The translations under genes and the position numbers were made by a program. Source: Azotosporobacter soli (GTDB lineage: Bacteria; Bacillota; Negativicutes; SG130). Taken from it: DNA of 64,000 nt. The notes under the pieces were generated by a model that saw only the letters and a program-made list of their open reading frames with translations, had not been told where the DNA came from and did not search any database. The stretch is from contig NZ_JAUAOA010000008.1 of the NCBI RefSeq assembly GCF_030542965.1, positions 62,001-126,000 on the forward strand, in the 5' to 3' direction. Below are positions 25,351 through 33,822 of the stretch, piece by piece. Numbering within the stretch: position 1 is the first letter of the stretch; each line of letters begins with the position of its first letter.

Positions 25351-26322
25351 GTGCAAAAATTTTTAGTAGCAATCATAGCCGTTTTTTTGGCAGCGACACT
25401 GCTCGCAGGCTGTGCAGGTAATGCGCCGGCGCAGCAAAAACAGGCGGCAACGGAATTAAAGGAGTTGCGTTTTGGCATTGTTCCTTTGCCGCATTATGCG
25501 CACATGTGGGTAGCGCAGAAAAAGGGATTTGTTGATGAGGAATTGCAAAAGGTAGGGTATAAGGTTAAATGGCAACCGTTTAATATTGGCGTTATGGTGA
25601 ATGAGGCCTTTACCTCCAGTCAGCTGGACATGGGAATTATGGGCGACTTCCCGGTATTTATCGGACGCTCTTCCGGTACGAATTATCGTATTGTGTCGAT
25701 CGCGTCTGCCGGACCTAAGACGTTGGCTATGGTGACCAAGAAAGAATCGGCCATTTCTTCTGTCGCAGAGTTAAAAGGAAAGAAAGTGGCTACTACCAAG
25801 GCTTCCTATGGACAGAAATTATTAATTGCATTACTGGAAAAGAACGGCATGTCGGTGAATGATATTCAATTTGTGCATATGACGATGGATGACTTGCCGG
25901 TAGCGTTGATGCGCGGCGATGTGGATGCCGGCGTCATGTGGGAACCGCTGATCACGAAACTGGAAGAGGCGGGCGAGATAAAAGTGATTGCTGACGGAAC
26001 GGATGTTTATGAGGCTTATGCGGTTGTGATGGCCAGCGGCGATATGGTTGAAAAAAATCCGCAGGTCGTGGATGCCATGCTCAAAGCGTTCCGAAGAGGC
26101 AATGAATACTTGAAGCAGCATCCGGAGGAGTGCGTAAAGCTTCTGACGGAAGACATCAAGATTCCGCCTGCGCAAATGACGAAGATCATAGGGAAATTTA
26201 ATTATAGTGATGTCATTACGGATAAGTTTGTATCAGATATGAAAGATACGGAAAGCTTTATGCGCAAAAATGGATTGATTAAAACGCCAGTCGATGTTGA
26301 CGCGCTGATACGCCGAAATTGA
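25351..26322 (+). CDS. ABC transporter substrate-binding lipoprotein (NitT/TauT family)
   Basis: A lipoprotein signal ends at LLAGCAGN (Cys about 22). The mature part matches SsuA/TauA-like binding proteins (LRFGIVPLPHYAHMWVAQKKGF, DMGIMGDFPVFIGRS, VDAGVMWEPLI). Known ligands of this family include sulfonates, taurine, nitrate and thiamine precursors; the sequence does not decide. GTG 25351 is 9 bases after GGAAGGGAG, and TTG 25345 is the alternative. Confidence 0.88.
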   Translation: MQKFLVAIIAVFLAATLLAGCAGNAPAQQKQAATELKELRFGIVPLPHYAHMWVAQKKGFVDEELQKVGYKVKWQPFNIGVMVNEAFTSSQLDMGIMGDFPVFIGRSSGTNYRIVSIASAGPKTLAMVTKKESAISSVAELKGKKVATTKASYGQKLLIALLEKNGMSVNDIQFVHMTMDDLPVALMRGDVDAGVMWEPLITKLEEAGEIKVIADGTDVYEAYAVVMASGDMVEKNPQVVDAMLKAFRRGNEYLKQHPEECVKLLTEDIKIPPAQMTKIIGKFNYSDVITDKFVSDMKDTESFMRKNGLIKTPVDVDALIRRN

Positions 26323-26353
26323 TAAATCGAATTGCGCGGGAGGAAACAAGAAC

Positions 26354-27163
26354 GTGGAAGCTGTACTAAATAAGGCGACTCTCTTAACTATGAAGATTTT
26401 CTCGGGCGGGACGTCCTGGAAGCGAGTAGTCATACCCGCGTTCATTTTTCTGCTCTGGCAAGGAATTTGTGTGGCTGGTTTGGTGAAGCCGGTCTTACTG
26501 CCTGCGCCTACGCAGGTTGCGGCGGAGGCGGCGGGAATGCTGCAAAATGGTGAATTGATAACGCATTTAGGCGTCAGTATGGTACGGGTGCTGGAAGGTT
26601 TTGCGCTGGCGGCGCTCTTAGGAATCGGCCTTGGCATGGGACTGGGCGTATTTCCGCTCTTATTCGAGTTGATGGATGGAACGATTCAGTTATTGCGTCC
26701 GATACCTCCGATTGCTTGGCTTCCGATGGCAATTCTTTGGTTTGGCATTGAAGAGGGATCGAAGGTGTTCATTATTACATTGGGCGCGTTCTTTCCCATC
26801 TTTATCAATGTTTTGGATGGGATTCGCCAGACGGATCAGAAGTATGTGGAGTTGTCGAAAGTGTTGGAAGTCCCGCGTGGAAAATTCATACGCAAAGTGG
26901 TGATTCCGGGGGCGCTGCCGTTTATTTTGTCTGGGCTTCGCATCGGTTTAGGCTATGCGTGGATGTGCGTGGTTGCTGCGGAATTATCTGCCGGGATGAA
27001 GGGGATCGGTTTTATGCTTACGGATGCGCGTTCGTTGGCGCAAACGGATAAAGTGTTTGTCGGCATGTTGTCGATAGGCGTTGTTGGGAAAATCATGGAC
27101 AGTGCTCTTCGTATGCTGGAAGCCAAGCTGATCAAGTGGAGAGGAGCTTTTACAGGCGTATGA
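26354..27163 (+). CDS. ABC transporter permease (SsuC/TauC type)
   Basis: The 269-residue membrane protein has six or so membrane segments and the BPD-permease EAA loop (YVELSKVLEVPRGKFIRKVVIPGALPFILSGLRIGLG). GTG start after GGGAGGAAAC. Its stop TGA overlaps the start ATG of the ATPase gene (ATGA), and it partners with the binding protein upstream. Confidence 0.88.
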   Translation: MEAVLNKATLLTMKIFSGGTSWKRVVIPAFIFLLWQGICVAGLVKPVLLPAPTQVAAEAAGMLQNGELITHLGVSMVRVLEGFALAALLGIGLGMGLGVFPLLFELMDGTIQLLRPIPPIAWLPMAILWFGIEEGSKVFIITLGAFFPIFINVLDGIRQTDQKYVELSKVLEVPRGKFIRKVVIPGALPFILSGLRIGLGYAWMCVVAAELSAGMKGIGFMLTDARSLAQTDKVFVGMLSIGVVGKIMDSALRMLEAKLIKWRGAFTGV

Positions 27164-27912
27164 ATAAAGGAGCGCACTTGACGGTATCCGGCTTGTACAA
27201 AACGTTTGATGCAAAAGATGGCCAGGTCGCGGTGCTGGAAAACATTTCTCTTTGCGTGAATGAGCAGGAATTCATTGCGATCGTGGGGGCTAGCGGTTGT
27301 GGAAAAAGTACGCTGCTTAGAATTATTGGCGGACTTGAGATGGATTATCAGGGGAGCGTTGCGCTGGAGGGAAAACGCATTGCGGGTCCCGGACTGAACC
27401 GCGGCATTGTCTTTCAGGAACATCGATTACTACCGTGGCTGACTGTAGAGGAAAATATCGAGTTTGCCCTGCAGAAAGGTGAGAAAGAAGAAAAAGAGAA
27501 GCTGATCAAAGAGCATCTGGCGCTTGTTGGATTAACCGGTTTTGAAAAAGCATACCCGGGCCAATTGTCGGGAGGGATGGCGCAGCGTGTCGCCATTGCG
27601 CGTGCGTTGGTTAACCGCCCTGAAGTCCTATTGTTGGATGAACCGTTTGGCGCATTGGATGCGCTGACCCGCTTAAAGATGCAGCAAGAGATTCTTTCCA
27701 TCTGGGAAAAAGAAAAAACAACAATGATCATGGTTACGCATGATATTGAAGAAGCCTTATATTTAGGCGATCGAGTTATTGTGATGTCGGATCGGCCCGG
27801 AAGCATCAAGCGGGAAGTAATCGTCGATCTTCCGCGACCGCGCGAGCGATCCGACGCGAAATTCATGCAGTTACGCAAAGACATTTTTCGTGAATTTCAT
27901 GTGGAAGAGTGA
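27160..27912 (+). CDS. ABC transporter ATPase (SsuB/TauB type)
   Basis: The 250-residue ATPase has Walker A GASGCGKST, Q-loop VFQEHRLLPWLTV, signature LSGGMAQRVAIARAL, Walker B LLLDEPFGALD and the switch His in VTHDIEEA. The HRLLPW form of the Q-loop is typical of the nitrate/sulfonate/taurine class. ATG 27160 overlaps the permease stop; the in-frame ATG 27136 lies inside the permease and lacks a site. Confidence 0.9.
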   Translation: MNKGAHLTVSGLYKTFDAKDGQVAVLENISLCVNEQEFIAIVGASGCGKSTLLRIIGGLEMDYQGSVALEGKRIAGPGLNRGIVFQEHRLLPWLTVEENIEFALQKGEKEEKEKLIKEHLALVGLTGFEKAYPGQLSGGMAQRVAIARALVNRPEVLLLDEPFGALDALTRLKMQQEILSIWEKEKTTMIMVTHDIEEALYLGDRVIVMSDRPGSIKREVIVDLPRPRERSDAKFMQLRKDIFREFHVEE

Positions 27913-27929
27913 AAGAAAAGAAGTGAAAA

Positions 27930-27971
27930 AAGAACAGGGAACGCGGATGTGAATCTGCGTTCCCTGTTCTT
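27930..27971. terminator. 15-bp stem terminator between convergent units
   Basis: AAGAACAGGGAACGC pairs with GCGTTCCCTGTTCTT around an inner GAT/ATC pairing. Confidence 0.8.
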
Positions 27972-28003
27972 GCTTTTAAACGGTCAAATCGTTAAAGGTG
28001 CTG

Positions 28004-29158
28004 TTATTTCCAGCCTAGGGTTATGTTTTGTTGGAACAGTTTATCGGCGATGTCCGGCTGAGCATGGCAGAACTTTTGAAAAGCCATGCCGGAAAGACTC
28101 AGAATTTTACAATCCGTAGCTGCGACAATGTCTTCGGTATGCTTTGCGTGACCTAATAGCCCGTTAGCGCCAAAAAAATGTCCCGGAATGGCATATTCTT
28201 TTGGGGGGCGAATAAAGGTGAGTGATTTTAACTTGCCGGACAGAAGCAGATAATAGCAGTAGCTGACATCGCCCTGACGCGTTAATTCTTCGCCTGCATG
28301 GCAGCGAACCAGACTGGCGCAAGCGTGAAAGAAAAGCTTGGCTTCCGCTTCAGATAGAGTGCGTAATAAAGGAATGGATTCCATAGGAGACGCGGTAAAA
28401 TGGCTGCAGATTAGCGACCATAGTTCATCGGGGGTGATTAACTGACTGTTGACGATAGGGGCGCGATCATCAACGGTTGCGTGAAACCATTGGACGGATT
28501 GCTGTTCGACGTTGCCGCGTTTGCGTGCGATCCGAAAAAGCGGCGAGCGCCTGGCGCGCATATAATCGAGATCGTTCACCGGCAAAACCATCGGTGCCAA
28601 GAGACCATAACCGGGATCGGTAAAATTATCGGCATAACGATGAAATCCCATTTGTTCATAGAGGCGAAACAAATGAAAATTGCAGGCGGTGAAAGCAAAC
28701 TGCACCTGGTTGGTGCAAAACAGTTCATAGCCTTTGGAGACGAGCAGATAAAAAGCGGAAGAACTGCGGTAGGCCGGAGCGACCATTAATTTTGAGCAGT
28801 AGGAGAAACGAGGCGTTCCATCTTGGCAAGGATGATCTTGAAAGGCGTGCAAGGCCAAGATTTTTCGCAGACTCGGGGGAAAGTCGTCTATCGATCCGGT
28901 GTTGATTCGGATCGTACCGATAATTGCACCTTCAACGGTTGCGTACAAAATATCGCCCCATGCGTCAAGATCATCACAAAGCTGCTCGCTTTCGTGATCG
29001 GCGGCTGGAATTTGCTTTGCCATTTCAACAACATAGGTGTGATAACGGAATTGGAAGACATTTCTTTTTTCGACATCGCTTGCGGCAAATTGGAGTTCGA
29101 TTTGAACGCTGGAAGGCGCGATCACGCGTCTTTGGTCTTCTGAATAATGGTTGTTCAT
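28004..29158 (-). CDS. FeeM-like N-acyl amino acid synthase (GNAT) fused to a cyclic-nucleotide-binding domain
   Basis: The 384-residue product starts at ATG 29158 (AAGGGGATGG upstream). Residues about 30-220 resemble FeeM-type acyltransferases related to autoinducer synthases (VFQFRYHTYVVEM, ILYATVEGAIIGTIRIN, FSYCSKLMVAPAYR, FRLYEQMGFHRY). Residues about 255-384 form a CNB/Crp-type domain (LLRTLSEAEAKLFF, GEELTRQGDVSYCYYLLLSG, GHFFGANGLL). The predicted role is making an acylated amino acid under control of a bound effector. The canonical phosphate-binding Arg motif is not evident, so the effector is uncertain. A terminator separates it from the kinase upstream. Confidence 0.8.
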   Translation of the reverse strand: MNNHYSEDQRRVIAPSSVQIELQFAASDVEKRNVFQFRYHTYVVEMAKQIPAADHESEQLCDDLDAWGDILYATVEGAIIGTIRINTGSIDDFPPSLRKILALHAFQDHPCQDGTPRFSYCSKLMVAPAYRSSSAFYLLVSKGYELFCTNQVQFAFTACNFHLFRLYEQMGFHRYADNFTDPGYGLLAPMVLPVNDLDYMRARRSPLFRIARKRGNVEQQSVQWFHATVDDRAPIVNSQLITPDELWSLICSHFTASPMESIPLLRTLSEAEAKLFFHACASLVRCHAGEELTRQGDVSYCYYLLLSGKLKSLTFIRPPKEYAIPGHFFGANGLLGHAKHTEDIVAATDCKILSLSGMAFQKFCHAQPDIADKLFQQNITLGWK

Positions 29159-29286
29159 GTTTCCATCCCCTTCATTTTTGCTATTTGAGCGTGGCGCAGT
29201 GGAGCGCGGCCTTACGTTCGCATAACAATCACCCCCTTTGCTTTGGGATATGGGGGAGGGAGACATGAGCGAGCCGGAAAAACAAA

Positions 29287-29327
29287 AGCCCTTTTTAGGA
29301 GTGTGTCGCACTCGCTAAAAAAGGGCT
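29287..29327 (-). terminator. Terminator after the second histidine kinase
   Basis: AGCCCTTTTT pairs with AAAAAGGGCT, and an inner AGTG/CACT stem closes a 5-base loop. Confidence 0.7.
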
Positions 29328-29341
29328 CATAAGAGCACTTG

Positions 29342-31006
29342 CTATGATAGTAAAGTGAAATGGACAAAAAAGGTCGTTCCGTTGTCACCGGTATCGACCC
29401 GGATGCGGGCATTATGGCGGTGTGCGATCTGGTAGCAGATCGGTAGTCCGAGTCCGGTGCCGGAATCTTTTGTGGTGACAAACGGGGTGCCGAGATACTC
29501 AAGGACGTGGGGCGGAATCCCCATCCCCTGGTCGCAGACCGACAGTACGATCTCGTTTTCGTTGGAGACGGTGCGGATGACCAGATTGCCGCCATCCGGC
29601 ATGGCTTCAATGCTGTTGCGTGCTAAGTTTAAAAGTAGTTGGCGAATTTCGTTTTCGTCGAGCGGTAATTCGGGCAGCGGAGTCAGAACCAGGCTGGCCG
29701 ATACTCTGGAGGAGGTGGCATGCGCCTCGAGCAGCGGAAATAAGGATTCAATAATGCCGTTCAACGAATGCGTTTTAAAATTGACGGATTTTTCACGGGA
29801 CAGAGCGAGATACTCCTGGATAATCGTATTGGCCCGATCAATTTCGCCAATCATCAAATGAAATTTATCTTTGTCTGGCTGGTATTTTTCACTTCGTCCG
29901 AGGATTTGCAAATAGCCGCGAACCGTCGTCATCGGATTTCTGATTTCGTGTGCGACGGTGGCGGCCATGCTGCCGACCATATTCATCCGATCGAACATAG
30001 CGGACATCTGCTCTAACTTTATACGGGCGGAAATGTCGCGAATGATGCCCTCGAGTGCAGTGACTTCTCCATGTTCATTAATAATAGGGACGCACTTTTG
30101 TTCAACCCACAAGACGGTCGTATCTTTGCGCATGAAGCGCAACGTCAGCGGTGCCTGGGTGGAATGGGGCAGATCATGAAGAAAGGCTGTGAACAGTGAA
30201 CGGTCGTCAGAATGGATGCGATTAAAGACCAAGCGAGGGTCAGCATAATATTCTTCAGGGCGGTAGCCGGTTATCGAAAAAACGGAAGGACTTATATAGG
30301 TGAGCTTTGATTCGGGCTGCAATTGTTGGTGATAAATGATATCAATCGCATTTTCGGCCAAAAGACGGTATTGTTCTTCTTTGCTGATCAGGTCGGTTCT
30401 GGTTTTTTCAAAATAGACCATTAATGTTCCAATTGCAATGGCCAGACGCAGGATGGCCCCGAGGATATAGCCCCACGGCGCCAATTCAGGAACCGTAACC
30501 GTAAACGGGAGCGTGAGAGTGAGCAGGCTCCAAAGGATGAAAGCGTAACCGGTAAGGTAATGGCCGATGCCGGCAAGCTTTAAATGGCGGATAAAGATGA
30601 GGCCAATCCAGATGCACAAAAAAGCGCCAAAAAAAACAGGGATCAACAGTCGGTCAATTAGTGAGGTGAAAAAGAAGTTGCCTGCTATGGTTAATAGAGC
30701 GACGCCGCCGGTTACTTGAAGCCAGCGTTGGTGAAACGGTTTGTTGATGAAAAGGTGGGTGCCCCAGACAAACATGCTGGAACTGAGAATGATCAGCGCT
30801 TGGTAGACGCCGAGGCCGAAAATCGATTGCGTCCATGGAAGCAATCCGGAATCAAAAAGGAGATAGCGTGCCAGCAGAATACTCCAGCTGGCAACCCAGA
30901 TTCCCATATAACGTTCGCGATACATCAGATAGAGGTAGAGATAAATCAGAAGGATGGACAGTGTGCCAAATAGTGAACTTATGACGGATAAGTGAACATA
31001 ATTCAT
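29342..31006 (-). CDS. Membrane sensor histidine kinase, paralogue of the 13.6-kb kinase
   Basis: The 554 residues have the same layout as the kinase at 13564: about seven membrane segments, PAS (EEQYRLLAENAIDIIYHQQL), HisKA (AHEIRNPMTTVRGYLQILG) and HATPase_c (NLARNSIEAMPDGG, GMGIPP, GTGLGLPICYQ). The two align without large gaps from the first to the last residue. No response regulator is adjacent. ATG 31006 follows TTTAGGAG. Confidence 0.88.
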   Translation of the reverse strand: MNYVHLSVISSLFGTLSILLIYLYLYLMYRERYMGIWVASWSILLARYLLFDSGLLPWTQSIFGLGVYQALIILSSSMFVWGTHLFINKPFHQRWLQVTGGVALLTIAGNFFFTSLIDRLLIPVFFGAFLCIWIGLIFIRHLKLAGIGHYLTGYAFILWSLLTLTLPFTVTVPELAPWGYILGAILRLAIAIGTLMVYFEKTRTDLISKEEQYRLLAENAIDIIYHQQLQPESKLTYISPSVFSITGYRPEEYYADPRLVFNRIHSDDRSLFTAFLHDLPHSTQAPLTLRFMRKDTTVLWVEQKCVPIINEHGEVTALEGIIRDISARIKLEQMSAMFDRMNMVGSMAATVAHEIRNPMTTVRGYLQILGRSEKYQPDKDKFHLMIGEIDRANTIIQEYLALSREKSVNFKTHSLNGIIESLFPLLEAHATSSRVSASLVLTPLPELPLDENEIRQLLLNLARNSIEAMPDGGNLVIRTVSNENEIVLSVCDQGMGIPPHVLEYLGTPFVTTKDSGTGLGLPICYQIAHRHNARIRVDTGDNGTTFFVHFTLLS

Positions 31007-31114
31007 AAGTGCTCCTAAAGAAGTTGAATTTAGCAGATAATCATACTATATTCTGGTAGAATGTCCTATTTCCTGCTTGTCTTGCGTAGATGCAAGGACG
31101 GAGCAGCGTGTTTT

Positions 31115-32140
31115 TTACGGCATTGCGTTTAAGCGTGTGCGAAACTCTGTCCAGGGAAATTGCGCGCCTGGGCAACTGGTCCCTGCAGTCGCTTCACGAT
31201 GCGGCCGAACATTTTCTGGCGTAATCTTATATCGGTGCATCATTTGCCGTGTGATTTGCAGCAGACTGATCAGTTGCGTTTCGCTTGGACGACGCTGCTC
31301 GAAGTCGCCGACAACGACAATGCCAACGCTGTGCAAATTTGCGCCGAGCGCATGCGCGCCTACCATTTCCAAAGGCCTTCCGTCTTGAACCATTCCATCA
31401 GGCAGAATCACTTTATGATAGCCGATTCCAGCCCAGCCGTTTGACAGATGGAGTTGTTGGATGTCGGCAACGCTCATTCCTTCAATTGCCGTATGGTGAA
31501 TGACGATCATGTCGGTGCGCTTGCGTTTTTTTAACGTTTCGGAGAAATACAATTTTTCTTGAAAAAAATTATCGGTTTTGCGCCAAATGCGCTGCGATAG
31601 TTTTCTCTGCAGTTCGTCCTCGGAAATTCGTGACGCCTCGAAACCGATCAGCCTGGTGTGCATGTTTGGTTTTGTCTCATAGCCTTGCGGCAGAAAGCGC
31701 AGTTGCACGCGTGCGCCGTCCGGCTGAACGAGGATGGCGGTCAATTGTTCCCCACGCAGCGTTTGTTCTACAAACACTTCACTCGTTTTGGCGGCGACGT
31801 CATATTCTTTTCCAAAAGTCGGTGCAAAATGACGTACGCTGAGCGCCTGTTTGAACAGTACCAGTTCTTTTGTAACGCAGTTCCTTTCGTCATACGTCAG
31901 CCAGCGGCTCGAAACGGACTCGCCAACTGCGTTTAGATAGCCATATGCGGCGGCGAGGGCAGTTGTGTCGCTCAACTCCTGCCAGGGCGCAAATTGTTTC
32001 TGATGATTCTCCACTAAGTCTGGCGTGCCATACTGCGCTTCGATTTTAGCACGGCTCTCGTTTAGAGCAGCGTCTGCCTGGAGGGAAGGCAGCTGCAAGA
32101 AAAATAGCAGAAACAAGATGAGAAAACTTTCTTTTTTCAT
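31115..32140 (-). CDS. Exported N-acetylmuramoyl-L-alanine amidase (Amidase_2/PGRP)
   Basis: A signal peptide (about 1-24) is followed by an uncharacterised region of about 185 residues and a C-terminal Amidase_2 domain that cuts the amide bond between MurNAc and the stem peptide. Zinc ligands are visible: first His in IVIHHTAIEG, and His and Cys in HREATAGTSCPG. GIGYHKVILPDG and VGIVVVGDFE complete the fold. The long N-terminal part may mediate localisation. Confidence 0.87.
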   Translation of the reverse strand: MKKESFLILFLLFFLQLPSLQADAALNESRAKIEAQYGTPDLVENHQKQFAPWQELSDTTALAAAYGYLNAVGESVSSRWLTYDERNCVTKELVLFKQALSVRHFAPTFGKEYDVAAKTSEVFVEQTLRGEQLTAILVQPDGARVQLRFLPQGYETKPNMHTRLIGFEASRISEDELQRKLSQRIWRKTDNFFQEKLYFSETLKKRKRTDMIVIHHTAIEGMSVADIQQLHLSNGWAGIGYHKVILPDGMVQDGRPLEMVGAHALGANLHSVGIVVVGDFEQRRPSETQLISLLQITRQMMHRYKITPENVRPHREATAGTSCPGAQFPWTEFRTRLNAMP

Positions 32141-32280
32141 GTGGAGGTCCCCTTTTTATATGCGTCTTATTTTTCAAGAAAGGCGTTATCTGTTCTATTT
32201 TGAAAGAAATTCGCGCCACGCTAATGAAACCCTGCAAAAAGCAAAATGCAATACAATACGACAAAAGTTTTGAAAAGCTA

Positions 32281-32309
32281 TTTACTTATTTGTAAATCTA
32301 ATGTAAAAT
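32281..32309 (+). promoter_or_regulatory. Promoter of the branched-chain amino acid binding protein
   Basis: TTTACT, 17 bases, TAAAAT. The predicted transcript would start near 32316, about 20 bases before a strong terminator and about 180 before the gene. Confidence 0.5.
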
Positions 32310-32323
32310 AGCGACAAATAAAA

Positions 32324-32377
32324 GTCTTTCAAGCGAAGACGCTTTGAGTAAGTTAAACTTATTCAAGGCGTCTTTTT
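32324..32377 (+). promoter_or_regulatory. Candidate attenuator: terminator with competing upstream arm
   Basis: AAGACGC (32336-32342) pairs with GCGTCTT (32368-32374), and an inner TTGAGTAAGT/ACTTATTCAA stem and seven T complete an intrinsic terminator. The same AAGAC can instead pair with GTCTT at 32324-32328 across a 7-base loop, so the two hairpins exclude each other. Confidence 0.6.
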
Positions 32378-32493
32378 TTGAACTTATCCAGGCTTTGCTT
32401 AGGGGGGGATGTTTTAAAGGGAGCTATAGGAAAAAGACCAAAGGGAAAAAGAAAAATAGAGAACAGGAGATAAAGCGAGAAGGGGGCATGTTT

Positions 32494-33663
32494 GTGTTTA
32501 AAAAGATAAATGTAAAGTGGATCAGCGTAGTAGCCGGTGTTGCGATGATGGCAGGATTGTTGGCGGGCTGCGGTAAAAGCACCGACAATGATATTAAAAT
32601 CGGCGTTGTATATGAGTTGACCGGCAATACGGCCTCATTTGGTACGTCCGCCAATAACGGAGCAAAACTTGCATTTAAAGAAATCAATGCGAAAGGCGGC
32701 GTTCTCGGAAAGCAAATTAAAACAGTTGAGGCCGATAACAAAGGCGAGCCGTCGGAGTCTTCAAATGCAATGACAAAGGTGATTTCGCAAGATAAAGTCA
32801 TTGCGGTAACCGGTTTTACGACCAGTTCGAATGGAATTGCGGCCTCGACGGTTGCGGAAGACAACAAGATTCCGTTTGTTGCAGCAGCTACGACCAATCC
32901 TAAAGTGACGATCAATGAAAATGACGGCAAAGTTAAAAACTATACGTTCCGAGTATGTTTCATCGATCCGTTTCAAGGAACTGTCGGAGCAAATTTTGTG
33001 CTCAACAGCTTGAAGGCGAAAAAAGCGGTAATTATGGTTGATAATTCGAGCGATTACAGTAAGGGTTTAACGCAATTCTTCAAAGAGGCGTTTACAAAAG
33101 GCGGCGGACAAATCCTGGCGGAAGAGGCGTATTTGCAAAAGGATCAGGATTTCAAAACGATTTTGACCAAGATAAAAGCGACGAATCCGGAAGTGATCTA
33201 TTTGCCCGGCTATTATGAAGAGGCTGGCAAAATCATTAAACAAGCACGCGAACTTGGCATAACGGTGCCGTTTGTGGGCGGCGACGGTTGGGATTCGCCT
33301 AAGTTGGTTGAAATTGGAGGCGCGGTCGCGCTAAATAACACCTATTTCACCAATCACTATTCGGTCGATGATAAGAGCGAGAAATCGAAGGCTTTTGTTG
33401 AAGCGTATCAGAAAGAATATGGTCAGGTTCCCGATGCGATGGCTGTTCTTGGTTATGATGCAGCATATGCTTTGGTTGACGCGATCAAACGGGCAGGCAG
33501 CACCGAATCGGGAAAAATTCGTGAAGCGCTTGCCGCTACGAAAAATTTCCCGGCGGTAACCGGATCATTGACGTTGAACGAAAAGCATGACGCAGTAAAA
33601 AGCGCTGTAATTCTTGAAATTAAGGATGGCAAGCAAATCTACAAAGAAACGGTAAATCCTTAA
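32494..33663 (+). CDS. Branched-chain amino-acid-type ABC substrate-binding lipoprotein (LivK family)
   Basis: Lipobox LLAGCGKS follows a basic signal segment. The mature part is a Peripla_BP_6 protein (IKIGVVYELTGNTASFGTSA, RVCFIDPFQGTVGANF, FVGGDGWDSP, ALNNTYFTNHYS). No Liv permease or ATPase gene is adjacent, so it serves a distant transporter or acts as a sensor. GTG 32494 sits 7 bases after AAGGGGG; ATG 32488 almost touches that site. A paralogue lies at 50312-51508. Confidence 0.88.
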   Translation: MFKKINVKWISVVAGVAMMAGLLAGCGKSTDNDIKIGVVYELTGNTASFGTSANNGAKLAFKEINAKGGVLGKQIKTVEADNKGEPSESSNAMTKVISQDKVIAVTGFTTSSNGIAASTVAEDNKIPFVAAATTNPKVTINENDGKVKNYTFRVCFIDPFQGTVGANFVLNSLKAKKAVIMVDNSSDYSKGLTQFFKEAFTKGGGQILAEEAYLQKDQDFKTILTKIKATNPEVIYLPGYYEEAGKIIKQARELGITVPFVGGDGWDSPKLVEIGGAVALNNTYFTNHYSVDDKSEKSKAFVEAYQKEYGQVPDAMAVLGYDAAYALVDAIKRAGSTESGKIREALAATKNFPAVTGSLTLNEKHDAVKSAVILEIKDGKQIYKETVNP

Positions 33664-33672
33664 AGCTGAATA

Positions 33673-33724
33673 AAAAGCGGTAGCCTCTATCTGCAACGCG
33701 CAGAATGTAGGCTGCCGTTTTTTT
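33673..33724 (+). terminator. Terminator after the LivK-like gene
   Basis: AAAAGCGG, AGCCT and CTGC arms pair in order with GCAG, AGGCT and CCGTTTT, then seven T. Confidence 0.75.
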
Positions 33725-33822
33725 CTTACAAAAGATTGAAATCACGCCTCGGATCTTTGTAAATTGTGAACAAATGAGATATAATCAACCGAATGTAAAA
33801 AAATCTGGAGGCATGAACGGGA

